A DNA stretch of 64,000 nucleotides from Lasiosphaeria ovina (lineage: Eukaryota > Ascomycota > Sordariomycetes > Sordariales > Lasiosphaeriaceae), in the NCBI GenBank assembly GCA_033439765.1, contig JAULSN010000002.1, forward strand, positions 6,758,001 through 6,822,000. Reading direction: 5' to 3'. A model generated the notes under the pieces. That model was not told the DNA's origin, made no database searches, and saw nothing but the letters and a program-made list of their open reading frames with translations. Every line of letters starts with the position of its first letter. Positions within the stretch are counted from its first letter, which is position 1. The position numbers and the translations under genes were made by a program. Positions 22,379-32,035 of the stretch are shown here, piece after piece.

Positions 22379-23382
22379 GGCGTGTGAGGGGGTGATGGTA
22401 GTGGGTGTGTGTAAATAAGAACAAGTTAAAATGCAATATGGTCAACGCAAAGTTCTGTGGTGAATTTCATGATTGACTGCTCGTGCATCTGCGTTGCATG
22501 TTGTTGCAGTCGACTACTTTCATTCTGGAAACTGTCAAAAGCCATTCTCGTGTCCCTTTGTTTCTTTTCGTTTATTGTTCTGCTCATCAAATGCGGGCGC
22601 CCATGCACGGCTCCAAACTTTGACCTGTTCAACACAGAACCGTCCGGATGGTCGGTCTAATTAAGTGAACCAAGTCCTTCCATGCCGCTGTTTACAGACA
22701 ACTGCAAAATTCCCCCGGTTCAATAAAAGGCCTACACTCATACTCCAAACTCCCAATTCAACAGAAATGCCGCACGGCTGTGTTTAGTTAATGTTGTAAA
22801 ACCGGGGGTCGTTCACCAAGTTAACGAAGTCCTTGCTTGCTAGACTAGACTAATTATCGGTCAATAATTGCCCCCAAGCATGATCTGGAGCCGTCAACAG
22901 TGTTGATGTGGATGCTCGCGACAGCAAAATAACCACCCACGCCTCTGCCACCACTTGACTATTGTCTTCACTTTGAAGTGTCACATCCCCACAAACCTCG
23001 CGGCCAAATCGCTAGACGGAAACCCCAGGAGCCATGACCGCCTTACTCCGGTAATTCCGACTGCTGCAGCAAGGGGCAAGCCAGCCTGGCCAATGGCGTT
23101 GCAACAGACGCCCCAAAGCGGAAAGATGCACTCTACCGAGGCTCGGCATACGCAGTATTCTCCAGCAGCGTCGTCGGCTTGGTGCATCCGACAAATTTGC
23201 CCCCTTGCTTGCCCCCTTGCTAGCCCCGTTGTTTCCCCGCCTTCGGCACTCTTGGCACATGGCCCCGTCTGCGCCGCCCGCCGTTTCCCCGGACATGTCC
23301 TGGAGAGCGAACTCGTCGGGCTCGTGTTTCCGGGGGCCAGTCCGCAGCCCAGCCCCCATGCAGAGCTTATATGTGACCCTAC
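22379..23382. other. intergenic / lost 5' part of dioxygenase fragment
   Basis: No supported gene. The final part (about 23,200-23,380) directly abuts the carotenoid-oxygenase fragment. It should hold that gene's first exons but shows none of the family motifs in any frame. Confidence 0.4.
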
Positions 23383-23805
23383 GTGCACACGGACCGCTAC
23401 CGCGCCGAGACGGCCCACGACGAGGCCCTCTTCGGCAAGTACCGCAACCCGTATACGGACAACGAGGCCGTGCGCGGGGTTATTCGTACCGCGGCCAATA
23501 CGAATGTCTTCCTCTGGCGCGGCATGCTGCTGGCCACCGAGGAGGACGGCCCCGCGTACGCCATGGACCCGGACACTCTCGACACGATTGGCCGCTACGA
23601 CTTCGAGGGCCAGGTGCTCAGCCCGACTATGGCGGCGCACTCCAAGTTCGACCCCCAAGACGGGCGAGATGGTGTGCTACGGCTACGAGGTATATTCCCG
23701 CATGGCACTGGCTGCAGATCATCATCAGCTGACACGCGAACAGGCGGGCGGCGACGGCAACGACGGGTCGCGCGACATTGTCGTGTACACGATCGACCTA
23801 ACCCA
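23383..23805 (+). pseudogene. carotenoid/stilbene-cleavage dioxygenase fragment
   Basis: Starting abruptly at VHTDRYRAE, the sequence gives the family's middle section: [11 protein letters not shown], a [10 protein letters not shown] motif (the N-terminal side of an iron-ligand region), a [15 protein letters not shown] strand and [10 protein letters not shown] with a metal-binding-type His. An extra C in a C-run at about 23,652 shifts the frame before [11 protein letters not shown] normal intron (about 23,691-23,742, GTATAT...ACAG) then precedes [10 protein letters not shown]. At about 23,805 the gene ends and opposite-strand regulator sequence begins. So about 140 residues remain of a family that is normally over 500. 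Fungal members cleave stilbenes such as resveratrol or carotenoids. Both ends are missing. Confidence 0.82.
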
Positions 23806-25072
23806 TGGCAAACACCGAGTACAGGGCGCGCAGCCAGGACGCGCTCGCAGCCGTGCCGGCGTCGTCCAGCACGCCGTCGAGCCGCGAGTAGAACTGCTCG
23901 GCAGAGAAGAACCAGTAGAGACAATGCACCTGGTCGAAGAAGCGCGCCGCGTACGCCATGGCCAGCGCGCGCGCGGGGACGTGCAGCGGGCGCGCGGCGG
24001 CACGAGGTTTGGCTGCTGCTCTTGGGCGTGGGCCCCGCCGGGCATGGTGGTGCTGCTGCCGTCGTCGGGCGTCGTCGGCGGCAGCAGCCCCGTCTTGAGC
24101 GGCGGGATGATCTTGACGTCGTGGCCGGCGCGCGCGGAAGAGGACTCGCGCACCATGCGCGCCGCGTGGTTCCACCGGATCGACGAGTCGGCGCCGACGT
24201 AGCCTGTCAGGGGGCCGGGTTAGATGACGGGTGGGGCGGGTTCGGGGGGCGGATGGACGGCAACGCACGGTACTTCCCCATGGAGTCGAGCAGCAGGCAG
24301 CCGAGCTTCTCCTGCAGCAGCGGGTGCTCGTCGGGCCCCATCACCTCGGTGGTGGTGGTGGTGGCAGCAGTGGCGCGGACGCTCGCGGGGTCAGGGTCTG
24401 GGTCAGCGCCGGGCAGCAGCGCCGGGTCGACATTGTCCAGCGCCGGGCCAAAGCCATCAGGTACCGCGACCGGCACCCCAGTGGCCACTGACACAGCCTC
24501 AGAGGCCGATGCGGATACAGAAACAGCCGGCGCGCTCTCGAGCTTGCGCAGCAGGCCCTGGATGTTGTCGACGGTCAGCTCGGGCAGCTCGGCCTCGGGC
24601 ACGAAGCGGCGCAGCAGCTTGATGGAGTGCTCGTAGACGTCGCCCGACACGCGGTAGAAGGGCCGCTTGCGGCTGCGCAGGTCCGTCTCGCACGGGATGC
24701 CGGCCGCGCCGCAGTGATGGCACGTTCCGTTTTCTGTTGGAGACCAAAAAAGGGGTGTCAGTCAGTCGCCCCTGGCAACGACCCTCGGCTTCAAAACATT
24801 GATTGCTTTTAGAGGTTGGATTTGGGGGTACGCATCTATCCCGATACACTGTCCCGGGAAAATCGGTTGGTTGAGGCCGACGGACGTGTACGACGGAAAC
24901 TTGCCTTGGTCTTGCGCGCCTTGCAGGCGTTGCAGCTCAGGCGCGCCCTCTTGCGCGGCAGCTCCTGGTCGTGGCTGCTACTACCATTGTTACCCTAGCC
25001 CTGGTCGAGCGACTGCGACTGCGACCGGGCCCGGCTGTGGTCTGGCTGCTCGGAGTCAGGCTCGCGATCCAT
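23806..25072 (-). pseudogene. Zn2Cys6 transcription factor, truncated
   Basis: ATG 25072 opens an acidic leader that hits TAG at 24997-24995; a single CA-to-TA change at CAG would explain it. The zinc cluster follows: KRARLSCNACKARKTK, then, across an intron of about 180 bp, NGTCHHCGAAGIPCET. The donor side reads AAG|GCAAGT, a GC-type donor at the position where these genes often carry an intron. The third cysteine, which should start the next exon, is not evident. After [13 protein letters not shown] comes an Asp/Pro/Thr-rich linker, a second intron (around 24,200-24,265) and the start of the fungal-specific regulatory domain ([15 protein letters not shown]). That start is in a shifted frame from about 23,990. 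Sequence stops at SVFAMG where the dioxygenase fragment begins. It was probably the cluster regulator. Confidence 0.78.
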
Positions 25073-25591
25073 GGCGCCGAAACACCCAAGCGGGTAATTG
25101 ACTACAGCGGGTGCGTTGCGTGCGTGCGAGAGAGACTGGAAACAAAGAAAGAGGTTGCAAGAAATTTGTTGTTGCCGGGCAAAGTGGCACAGCGAGCGAC
25201 AAGTGGGCATGCACTTGAAGCAACCAGCCGACCGATCACTCAAGCAGCAGCTGGAATGTGAAATGGGGCCAATCTCCTCGCTTCTCCGCTTTCTCCTCTC
25301 GACGACTCCCCTAAGTGTGTCGTGCGGGGCAGACGACGCCAAAATAATTCCCCTTCTGGCGGCGAGAGGGGGACGCTGGGCGGCGCTAGTAGCAATAGCG
25401 GCTCCAGCAACCAAGAATCACATCCCACGCTACGGCTGCGCTAGTGGTGGAGAAGAGGAAATAATTATTGTTCATGATTTTTTTTTCGCGTTACGCTCCG
25501 TGTACCAGGTACGGTATTGTATGTACGGTATCTGTGTATGTACTGCTCCCAGTATGTCCAGCTCCGCGAGTCCACCCCCCTGCAGCATCAG
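25073..25591. other. intergenic
   Basis: Between the regulator start and the P450 fragment. AT-rich in its right half. No feature recognised. Confidence 0.45.
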
Positions 25592-25791
25592 TTACACGTC
25601 CTGCTTCTTCTCGTGGAAGACGAGGTGCAGCGGCGTGACGCCGAGGGTAAAGTGGTCCTTGGTGCCGCGCAGCAGGCTGGACCCGTCCTCGCCGGGCGCA
25701 AACGTCACGGCCTCAAAGTGCTGCACCCAGTGCGTGAGCAGGTCGCGCATCTCCATGACGGCCAGCGCCCGCCCGATGCAGCCGTTGGTGC
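25592..25791 (-). pseudogene. cytochrome P450 C-terminal exon only
   Basis: One exon of about 66 residues, preceded by a good intron 3' end (CTGACTAAC...CACAG). It reads GTNGCIGRALAVMEMRDLL, which is the heme-binding loop with the axial Cys followed by the L helix. It closes with GVTPLHLVFHEKKQDV and a stop (25594-25592). The upstream exons that should carry the I-helix and ExxR are not present. Instead, within about 100 bp the sequence changes to the opposite-strand transporter fragment. An enzyme remnant, not a functional gene. Confidence 0.8.
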
Positions 25792-25887
25792 CTGTGTGTT
25801 GTTAGTCAGTTTTTTTCCCTTTTTTGTTGTTTTATTTTTCGAGATACAAAAGGGGGGCCGCCCCTGACCTGGTCATCAATGCCGTAG

Positions 25888-26575
25888 ATGCTGACAACAC
25901 GGGCACAGTCCAAGGTCGGCGACCCGTTCACGTGGTCCATCATCAGCAACTGCGTGGGCCTGGCGGGTCTGATCCTGACCTTCTTCTTCGTGACGCGGGT
26001 GGGGCGGCGGCGCATAATCATCGCGGGGTGCGCCATCTGCACGCTGTCGATGCTGGCCATGGGGGCGCTGTACGGCGGCAGCCTGTCGGACCACAACGTG
26101 GGCATCGGGCTGGTGACGGTGACCAGCATCTACCTGTTCGGGATCAACTTTGGGCTGGAGCCCGTACGTGTACCTGGTGGCGGGCGAGATGCCGGCGCAG
26201 AACCTGCGGGCCAACACCATGGGCCTGGCGGCGGCCGCCAGCTTCGCCTTTGCCTGGCTGTGCTCCTTCGCGACGCCCTACTACATCAACGCAACCGAGA
26301 TGAACTGGGGCCCCAAGTACGGCTACCTGTGGTTCGGCGGCGGCATCATCGTCACCGCCTTTGTCTACTTCATGCTGCCTGAGGTCCGCGGCCGCACCCT
26401 CGAGGAGATTGACGAGATGTTCCGCAACAAGGTCCTCCTGCGCGGCTTTGAGACGTACGTCTGCGTCGAGATCGAGGAGGCCCGCGAGCGCGGCGCCATG
26501 AACGCCCTGGCCTTTAGCGCCAAGCTGGCCGGCGACGACGAGAAGGCCTGCGAGTCCCAGGTCGAGAAGGCTTGA
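25888..26575 (+). pseudogene. sugar-porter MFS transporter, C-terminal half with frameshift
   Basis: Recognisable from about 25,910 (VGDPFTWSIISN), i.e. about the seventh membrane segment. It continues through VTRVGRRRIIIAG, the conserved inter-helix motif, and GINFG. One extra G in a GGG run near 26,155 shifts the frame before WSPYVYLVAGE. The remaining helices and the diagnostic PEVRGRTLEEIDEMF then run to the stop. It resembles fungal alpha-glucoside/maltose permeases. The first six membrane segments are absent; upstream sequence is unrelated. It would have served uptake of a sugar or glycoside substrate. Confidence 0.82.
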
Positions 26576-26836
26576 TGCCCCGCCTCCGACAGCATGCCTG
26601 TCACGAATGTTGGTTAGTGAGTTGCGGTAGCGGCGTATCCGTATCGCCTCCGGAGTTGCAGATAATAATTAATGTAAACCCTTTGGTACCTAAATCTTGT
26701 CAGAATATGGCTTGTTCTCTCTTATTGAAGAATGTGTGCTCGGGTGATTCGGTGTTGTCGGTCGTCGGCCATGTATGTCTTGGCAAAAAAGAATAAAAAG
26801 ATGGAATGAACGAATGAAAAACGTAGCTCTCAATTT

Positions 26837-27102
26837 TGGCTCAGCCCGGATTCGAACCGGGGTCTCTTGGGCATGCAAGGATAAATCAGATTGTCGTTAA
26901 TACCGTAAGCAACCGTGTATCGTCTCAAGTCGTATCCGCCGGGGTTGTTGTCTGGGCGGGGGCCCAATTGTCGACCACCATACACCACGGTAATTACGTT
27001 TTACGGTAATTACCAGGGTGCAGGATCAAGGAGGTACGACCCTAAGCCGGCTCCTGAGCACACTTGCACACTCCTGCGTGTTACCACCTACACCACAGAG
27101 CC
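26837..27102 (-). other. tRNA-like sequence split by about 200 bp
   Basis: Reading the minus strand, 27102 begins GGCTCTG, then a D-arm-like stretch with a perfect A box (TGGTGTAGGTG). At the other end (about 26,837-26,865) is a complete T arm with a perfect B box (GGTTCGAATCC), then CTGAGCCA. The two ends pair as a seven-base acceptor stem with one mismatch plus a discriminator A. About 200 bp of unrelated sequence replace the anticodon region. It could be a tRNA gene broken by insertion, or a tRNA-derived element. No anticodon can be assigned. Confidence 0.4.
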
Positions 27103-27390
27103 ATTTGAGAGCTACCAATTCCGTCCGGTTCTTTGTTAGTGGCCGTGCACGTAAAACAGCATCATAACCCCAGCCGCCCGCGTAACGTCACGTGTTAACT
27201 GTTAATTACGCTGCGTCCTGCTCCCTAGGCTCCCTATCTTGTACTTGCCGGCAGAAGAAATAACGCGATGCCTTATCTCTCACGCCCTCATTCCTTGTAG
27301 CCGTCACACCTGGCATAGACGCCGGCACTGGACAGAAACAGCCACTCACCCACAAAACAGAGTTTTTCCCGCTGGGTTGTCAACTGTTTT
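27080..27390. repeat. dispersed repeat, copy 1 (related to 29,473-29,860)
   Basis: Begins with the 26-bp tRNA 5'-end sequence, which is identical in the second copy. It continues as a diverged match including CAGCCGCCCG.GTAACGTCACGTGT, then GCGATGCC.TATC..TCACGCCCT and GACAGAAAC. The two copies are in the same orientation, about 2.4 kb apart. Confidence 0.55.
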
Positions 27391-28224
27391 GGGTTCTTGG
27401 CGACATCAAGACCTACGTCGTTGTCCACTGGCCTGTCGGCAGTAATGCCTGGCGCGGGCATTCCACATGCGATAGTTTTCCAGAAGCCGTCGTGGTCTGG
27501 ACTTGAGGCATCCGTGACCTGTGAGGGAAGACAGCCTCACAGCCTGAGGGACGTAATTAATTACGTCCGAGAGTACAGTGGACGATGAGGGTAAATAGAC
27601 GGGCCACTGGGTACCTGTCCAAGCACCTCAAACTCCGGGCCAACAACATAGAAGCATGGGGAGCAGGACCTTGAAAGTACAGTGCACACTGCACGGCCTC
27701 AGAGTCTGACATCGCCATCACCGAGTTTACATTAATTGTACGACAACCCGCCAGCATTTACGACAGGAAACCTTGATTAGGTCGTGATGAGTTTGCTCAT
27801 TAAACAGGAGAATATTACAACACAACGAGCTGCATGAAGTTGGAGCGTGGAAGAAGATAAAAAAAGACGACGGTACATAATTCCGGGCCGTGCAATGATT
27901 GTCCGTTGGCAAATTTCTTCCTCGCCTGCAAAACGTATGGCTGAATGCCTAGGAGCGCGGAACTGTGAGGACATCTAATTAGAGAACGATAGCTGGATAA
28001 CTGAGCCTGTGCCAGCATAACTTGCCCTGCTTCCAGACCCCAAGATCCTCGTATCTTATCTTTAGGCCAGGCATCCATCATTCCATCCCATGTTCGCGTT
28101 TGTTTTGCATGTCGACCCCACAGTCGCGCTTTTGCTGCCGTGTCTGTGTGGCATTTATTAACCCGCGACGTATTCGTACCGCCCTCTGAACTCTGAACGT
28201 ACCGCGAACAACACCACACCGAGA
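27391..28224. other. intergenic
   Basis: No gene supported. AT-richer than the coding flanks, with several TAATTA-type stretches. Precedes the RNase H gene. Confidence 0.4.
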
Positions 28225-29506
28225 ATGGATTCACCTGACAGCCCAGTCTCGCCGCGCGCGGCATCGCCGGCCCGCGCCCCTAGTAAGCGGAAGCCTCACG
28301 AGCCACGTGAGGGTGAAGCTGAAAAGGGCCGGGTCGGTGATGCCAAGCGCATCAAATTATCATCTCCGTCGCCGTCGTCGCCGCCACCTCCCTCCCTCCC
28401 TCCCTCCCACCACCACCACCACCGCCACAGCCGTCATTGCCGCCGCCGCAGCAGAAGCAGCGACGGCAGAAGCAGCAGCAGAAGCAGCAGCAGACGCAGC
28501 AGCAGACGCAGCAGCCGGGGGCGTTGCCCCAAAAGCCGCAGGAGGGTAAGCAGATTTATTACACTACGATCGCCAACCACATGGCAGCATGATATAAGGC
28601 TTTGATGCTAACGTGGATTCACAGCAATTACCACAGGACAACGACCAGGTAGTTACCACCGTACCTACCGCTCCGATTCATGCCCTTTGGAGCATAGAAA
28701 AGAGAACAGTACCTAGCTAATGAATGCTTATATCTAGCATCCGGCTGCCCACTCGCCCAGCTGCCGCCTCCTCCCTCGCTCGCCTCGCCTGCTCCGCCAG
28801 CCCCGGCCTCGCTGCCCGTCCCGCCCGCCCGGCCTCCATCGGCCGTGCTCTCCGCCCCGGTCGCTCCACCCGGCCCGCCCAAGGCCCCCCTGCTCGTCGA
28901 CATGCAAAGCCCTAGTATGGCGAGCGTCGTTCCTTCCCGGGGGGGGTCCATATTTCGCGGCGGCAGGACGCGCTGCAGGCGGCCCAGAGCCGGCGCAACC
29001 TCAGAGTCGACCAGAAAGGGCGACAGCAGTGTGTTTTCTTTGCCGACGCGTCGAGGCACGTGTCGTCCCTTGGCCCGCGCCCCCGGGAGCTGGGCGGCTA
29101 CGCCGTCGTCTACCGGCCGCCGGGCCAGACGGCCGGCCCGCACCTCGCGCGCGCCTGGGACGTGCCGCGGCTGCCGCACATCGACCACGGGGAGATGCTG
29201 GGCATCGCCGAGGGGCTTAATATCGCCCTCGAGCACGGGGAGCGCGGGGCGCTCCGGAACGCCACGGTGTTGGTCTTCACCGACTCGAAGTTTAGCCTGG
29301 GAGCGATTGCGGCTTCGCCCCGGCACGCCGATGCCGAGCTGCAAGATATTGTCGAGTTCGTCGTGTGGGCGGCCTGCCGGCTCCGGCTGTGGGGCTGCAG
29401 CGTCGAGCTCCGGTGGATGCCGGGCCACGGCCACGGCGTGGTGCCGCATCAGGTGGCGGACGAACTCTCAAGAGTTACCACCTACACCACAGAGCCATTC
29501 ATCTGA
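28225..29506 (+). pseudogene. RNase H-domain gene with in-frame stop
   Basis: The 3' part is an RNase H fold with its acidic residues in place: FFADAS (about 29,040), HGEMLGI (29,187), FTDSKFSLG (29,281) and VADELS (29,456). MPGHGHG precedes the last acidic residue. Upstream in the same frame is RRQDALQAAQSRRNLRVDQ, then a TAG at 28913-28915 (CAG to TAG would explain it) and a Pro/Ala-rich stretch. A possible first exon at 28225 is low-complexity (Ser-Pro, Arg-Ser), followed by a GTAAGC donor near 28,547. Proline/arginine-rich leaders before an RNase H domain occur in fungal proteins derived from non-LTR retroelements. The last residues come from the tRNA-like repeat at 29,473, so the 3' end was altered by that insertion. 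Confidence 0.6.
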
Positions 29507-29860
29507 GCTACCCATTCGATTAGGTTGTTACTGCAGTTGCCCCTAAAACTGCCTGATAGACCCAGCCGCTCGTGTGAAGTCACGTGTCTAACTCCTTGAT
29601 TGGTTGCAGCATTTCGGCCTCTCTTGCGAGTTGCGACCCATCACCCAACTGGTGCGTGTATTCATCCGTCCATCACATCGGCCCATCACATCCGTCGCCA
29701 TGCTACTGAATGGCAGAAAAATACACAGCGCGATGCCATATCCGTCACGCCCTGGCATCCTAACTACGACACCCGGCGGCAATCCCAGACGCTGCCGCTC
29801 GACAGAAACGTCGATTCACTTCCAAAAAAAACAGAGGCTGTCGTGAGACAGTTGTCAATA
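29473..29860. repeat. dispersed repeat, copy 2
   Basis: Second copy of the repeat at 27,080-27,390, opening with the same tRNA 5'-end sequence (A box included, read on the minus strand). It overlaps the 3' end of the RNase H frame and supplies its stop codon. Confidence 0.55.
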
Positions 29861-30887
29861 ACCGAGCATGGCAATGGATAGATACGCTACTCTAACCCAG
29901 CGCTCCGTTCCCGCGCTGTGGCCGCTGTAAATAACTATCCACGGCTCGTTAACGGCGGCGAGGGCTCGCAACACTGCGCACAATCAAGTAGCCAAAATAA
30001 TAACATGCACTTCCCAAAGAATGCAGCCGGGTGGCTTGGCAACATCCCGCAATCTGCAATTAAATACCTAGCTAGCGCTCTCTGCAAGGGGATATGAGCT
30101 GGAATTTAACATTGCAAACCATACACTCGCATCCCTTTGGCTTGGCTTGGGCCGGGACACTCGTTAATTAGTCATGGCACTCTGTCCGCCCACGAGGTTA
30201 CAGCTCGATGGTGGTTCCCGGAAGGGACATTTGGGCTCAATTATCCGGCTATCGTTCTCTAATTATCAGCTTAAGAGGCTCTTGATTCAGCTGCGTCACT
30301 GTTAACAACCGTGTTGATGAGGCGCCAGGAGCAAGAGAGGGTATCGGCATTCGCATGCCCGGGAGACTTACTTCCCGTATACTGGCTTTCAAAAGAGGTT
30401 TTCACGTCCTCGTGGTTATATCGGAGCATCGACCGGGTCGTAATTACAGGCGGCTCGGCTCGAGCCGTAGATATGGTAATTAATTAATGCCGTTCTTGGA
30501 CCAGATGTGCATTTGCAGGGCATGACCTCAATCCATCACCTGCAAGCGCTTCCCATACGTCAATCCATTTTAAGATATGTGATCACTACAAACCTCGTGG
30601 CAGCTCAGTTCGTTGCAGTAATTACCAGTTTGCAAAGCTGCCTTATATGCCCCACCAAGGACACGCACACACCCAGCGATTTTACCGATGTTCAGCCGAA
30701 CTTCACGAAAAGAGCGGAGTGTTGGCGGTTGTTGGCGTTACCCCACTTCGACTCAGCCCCAAGCACCCCGATATTATCTTACCTTATCTCACGCAGCTTT
30801 GGTTCCAGGTGCCGTCAAACCATAATCCTCCATCGACTCAGCCAAGAGATCGCTCAGACCCAGACAAGATAAGCCAAGACAGTCGCC
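29861..30887. other. intergenic, repeat remnants
   Basis: No gene. Holds an LTR-like remnant at about 30,300-30,405, matching 63,905-64,000. It also holds a copy of a short TATA-containing repeat (TTTGCAAAGCTGCCTTATAT) at about 30,625-30,690, related to copies at 32.6, 43.85 and 53.65 kb. Confidence 0.45.
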
Positions 30888-32035
30888 ATGTCGGGAGGCG
30901 AAGATCTGCCCGAAGAGGAACGCTCGCGACGGAGCCGCATGAGAGCAATCTGGTAAGTAAATGCGCCCGGCCCGACCGCGGCATCGCATGGAAAGAATGC
31001 TTGGGCCTTGGCGTGCAACGGGACGTTCGGACGGCGCCCCGCGCCAAGCCCAGCGCCCAATCTTATCACTTATTCAGTGACAATCAACCCTCTGTCGGCT
31101 AGCGGCTAACATGGACGTCGCGCCCTAGGAACACGGGTCTCGCGCGCGGAAAAGAAGAGCTGCTCAAGGGCAAGATCAAGCTGCAGCAGACGGCCGGGCT
31201 GGGCAAGAAGCCCAACGTGATCCCGCCGGCCCAGCCCGAGATCCACTGCGAGCCGCGCACCGTCGACATCGGCTGGCACCCCGTCGCGGGCTTCGCCGGC
31301 AGCTGGTTTGCAGAGAAGACGGGGCTCGGCAAGATGATCACGGAGAAGATCCACCGCTACCCGGACCCGACTCAGCACTGGGCCGTGCTCGTTGGTGACT
31401 ACTGCCACGAGCTGTGGATGGTAATTAACCAATTGATCACACTGCTCCTTGTCCCAAGCGGCAAGCCACAAACCCTGCAGACTCCCACTGATGCTCTGCG
31501 GAATACTAGGACGAGCACCTGGACGTCATCTACATCAACGAGAAGATCAACCGGGACGAGTGGCACACGTTCGAGGTGGGCAAGACGTGCTTCAACGACG
31601 AGGCGCTGCGACAGGCCGGTGAGGCTCTCTCTTTCCCTGTCCCTCCCATTCCTCGACGCAGAGCCCATGAGAAACCCACCCCACAATCCTGAAAAAAGGG
31701 AATCGGACAAGACCTGACATGCACGCGCCCCAGGCGAGATGGTCATATACAACATGCGGGAGAAGCGGCCGGCGTACAACCTACTCAGCAACAACTGCCA
31801 GAACTTTGCCATCCTGATGCTCGACGCCATCCAGGCGGGCGCGCGCCGCCAGTTCGCCACCAGCTACGCCGTCTTCCAGCGCGCCACGGGCGCCGGTAGC
31901 ATCGCCGACCTGTTTGCCGACGACCTGCCCGAGGACGACGGGCCCGAGGTCGTCCAGCACGCCCAGCAGGTCATGGACGAGCACACGACTAAGCTCGACA
32001 ACCACAACCACTCCTCTCTTCCCCATGTGTGCTGA
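30888..32035 (+). CDS. papain-like (LRAT/NlpC-type H...NC) protein
   Basis: A 255-residue protein from exons 30888-30952, 31129-31420, 31510-31618 and 31734-32035, all GT-AG and in phase. Exon 2 contains THWAVLVGDYCHELWM-type sequence (QHWAVLVGDYCHEL, His at about residue 105). Exon 4 has LLSNNCQNFAILMLDAI (Cys at about residue 177). This His...Asn-Cys order is the permuted papain-like arrangement of LRAT, NlpC/P60 and PPPDE proteins, whose members act as acyltransferases, thiol peptidases or deubiquitinases. Similar fungal proteins are common and uncharacterised, so the substrate is open. No signal peptide; probably cytosolic. The C-terminal about 60 residues are acidic and then His-rich. 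The gene is intact although both flanks are repeat-rich. Confidence 0.75.

Noticed and set aside
22955..24202. 415-residue frame through the dioxygenase fragment and regulator
   Set aside because: Only a short stretch ([10 protein letters not shown] onwards) is real dioxygenase sequence; the rest is antisense to the regulator.
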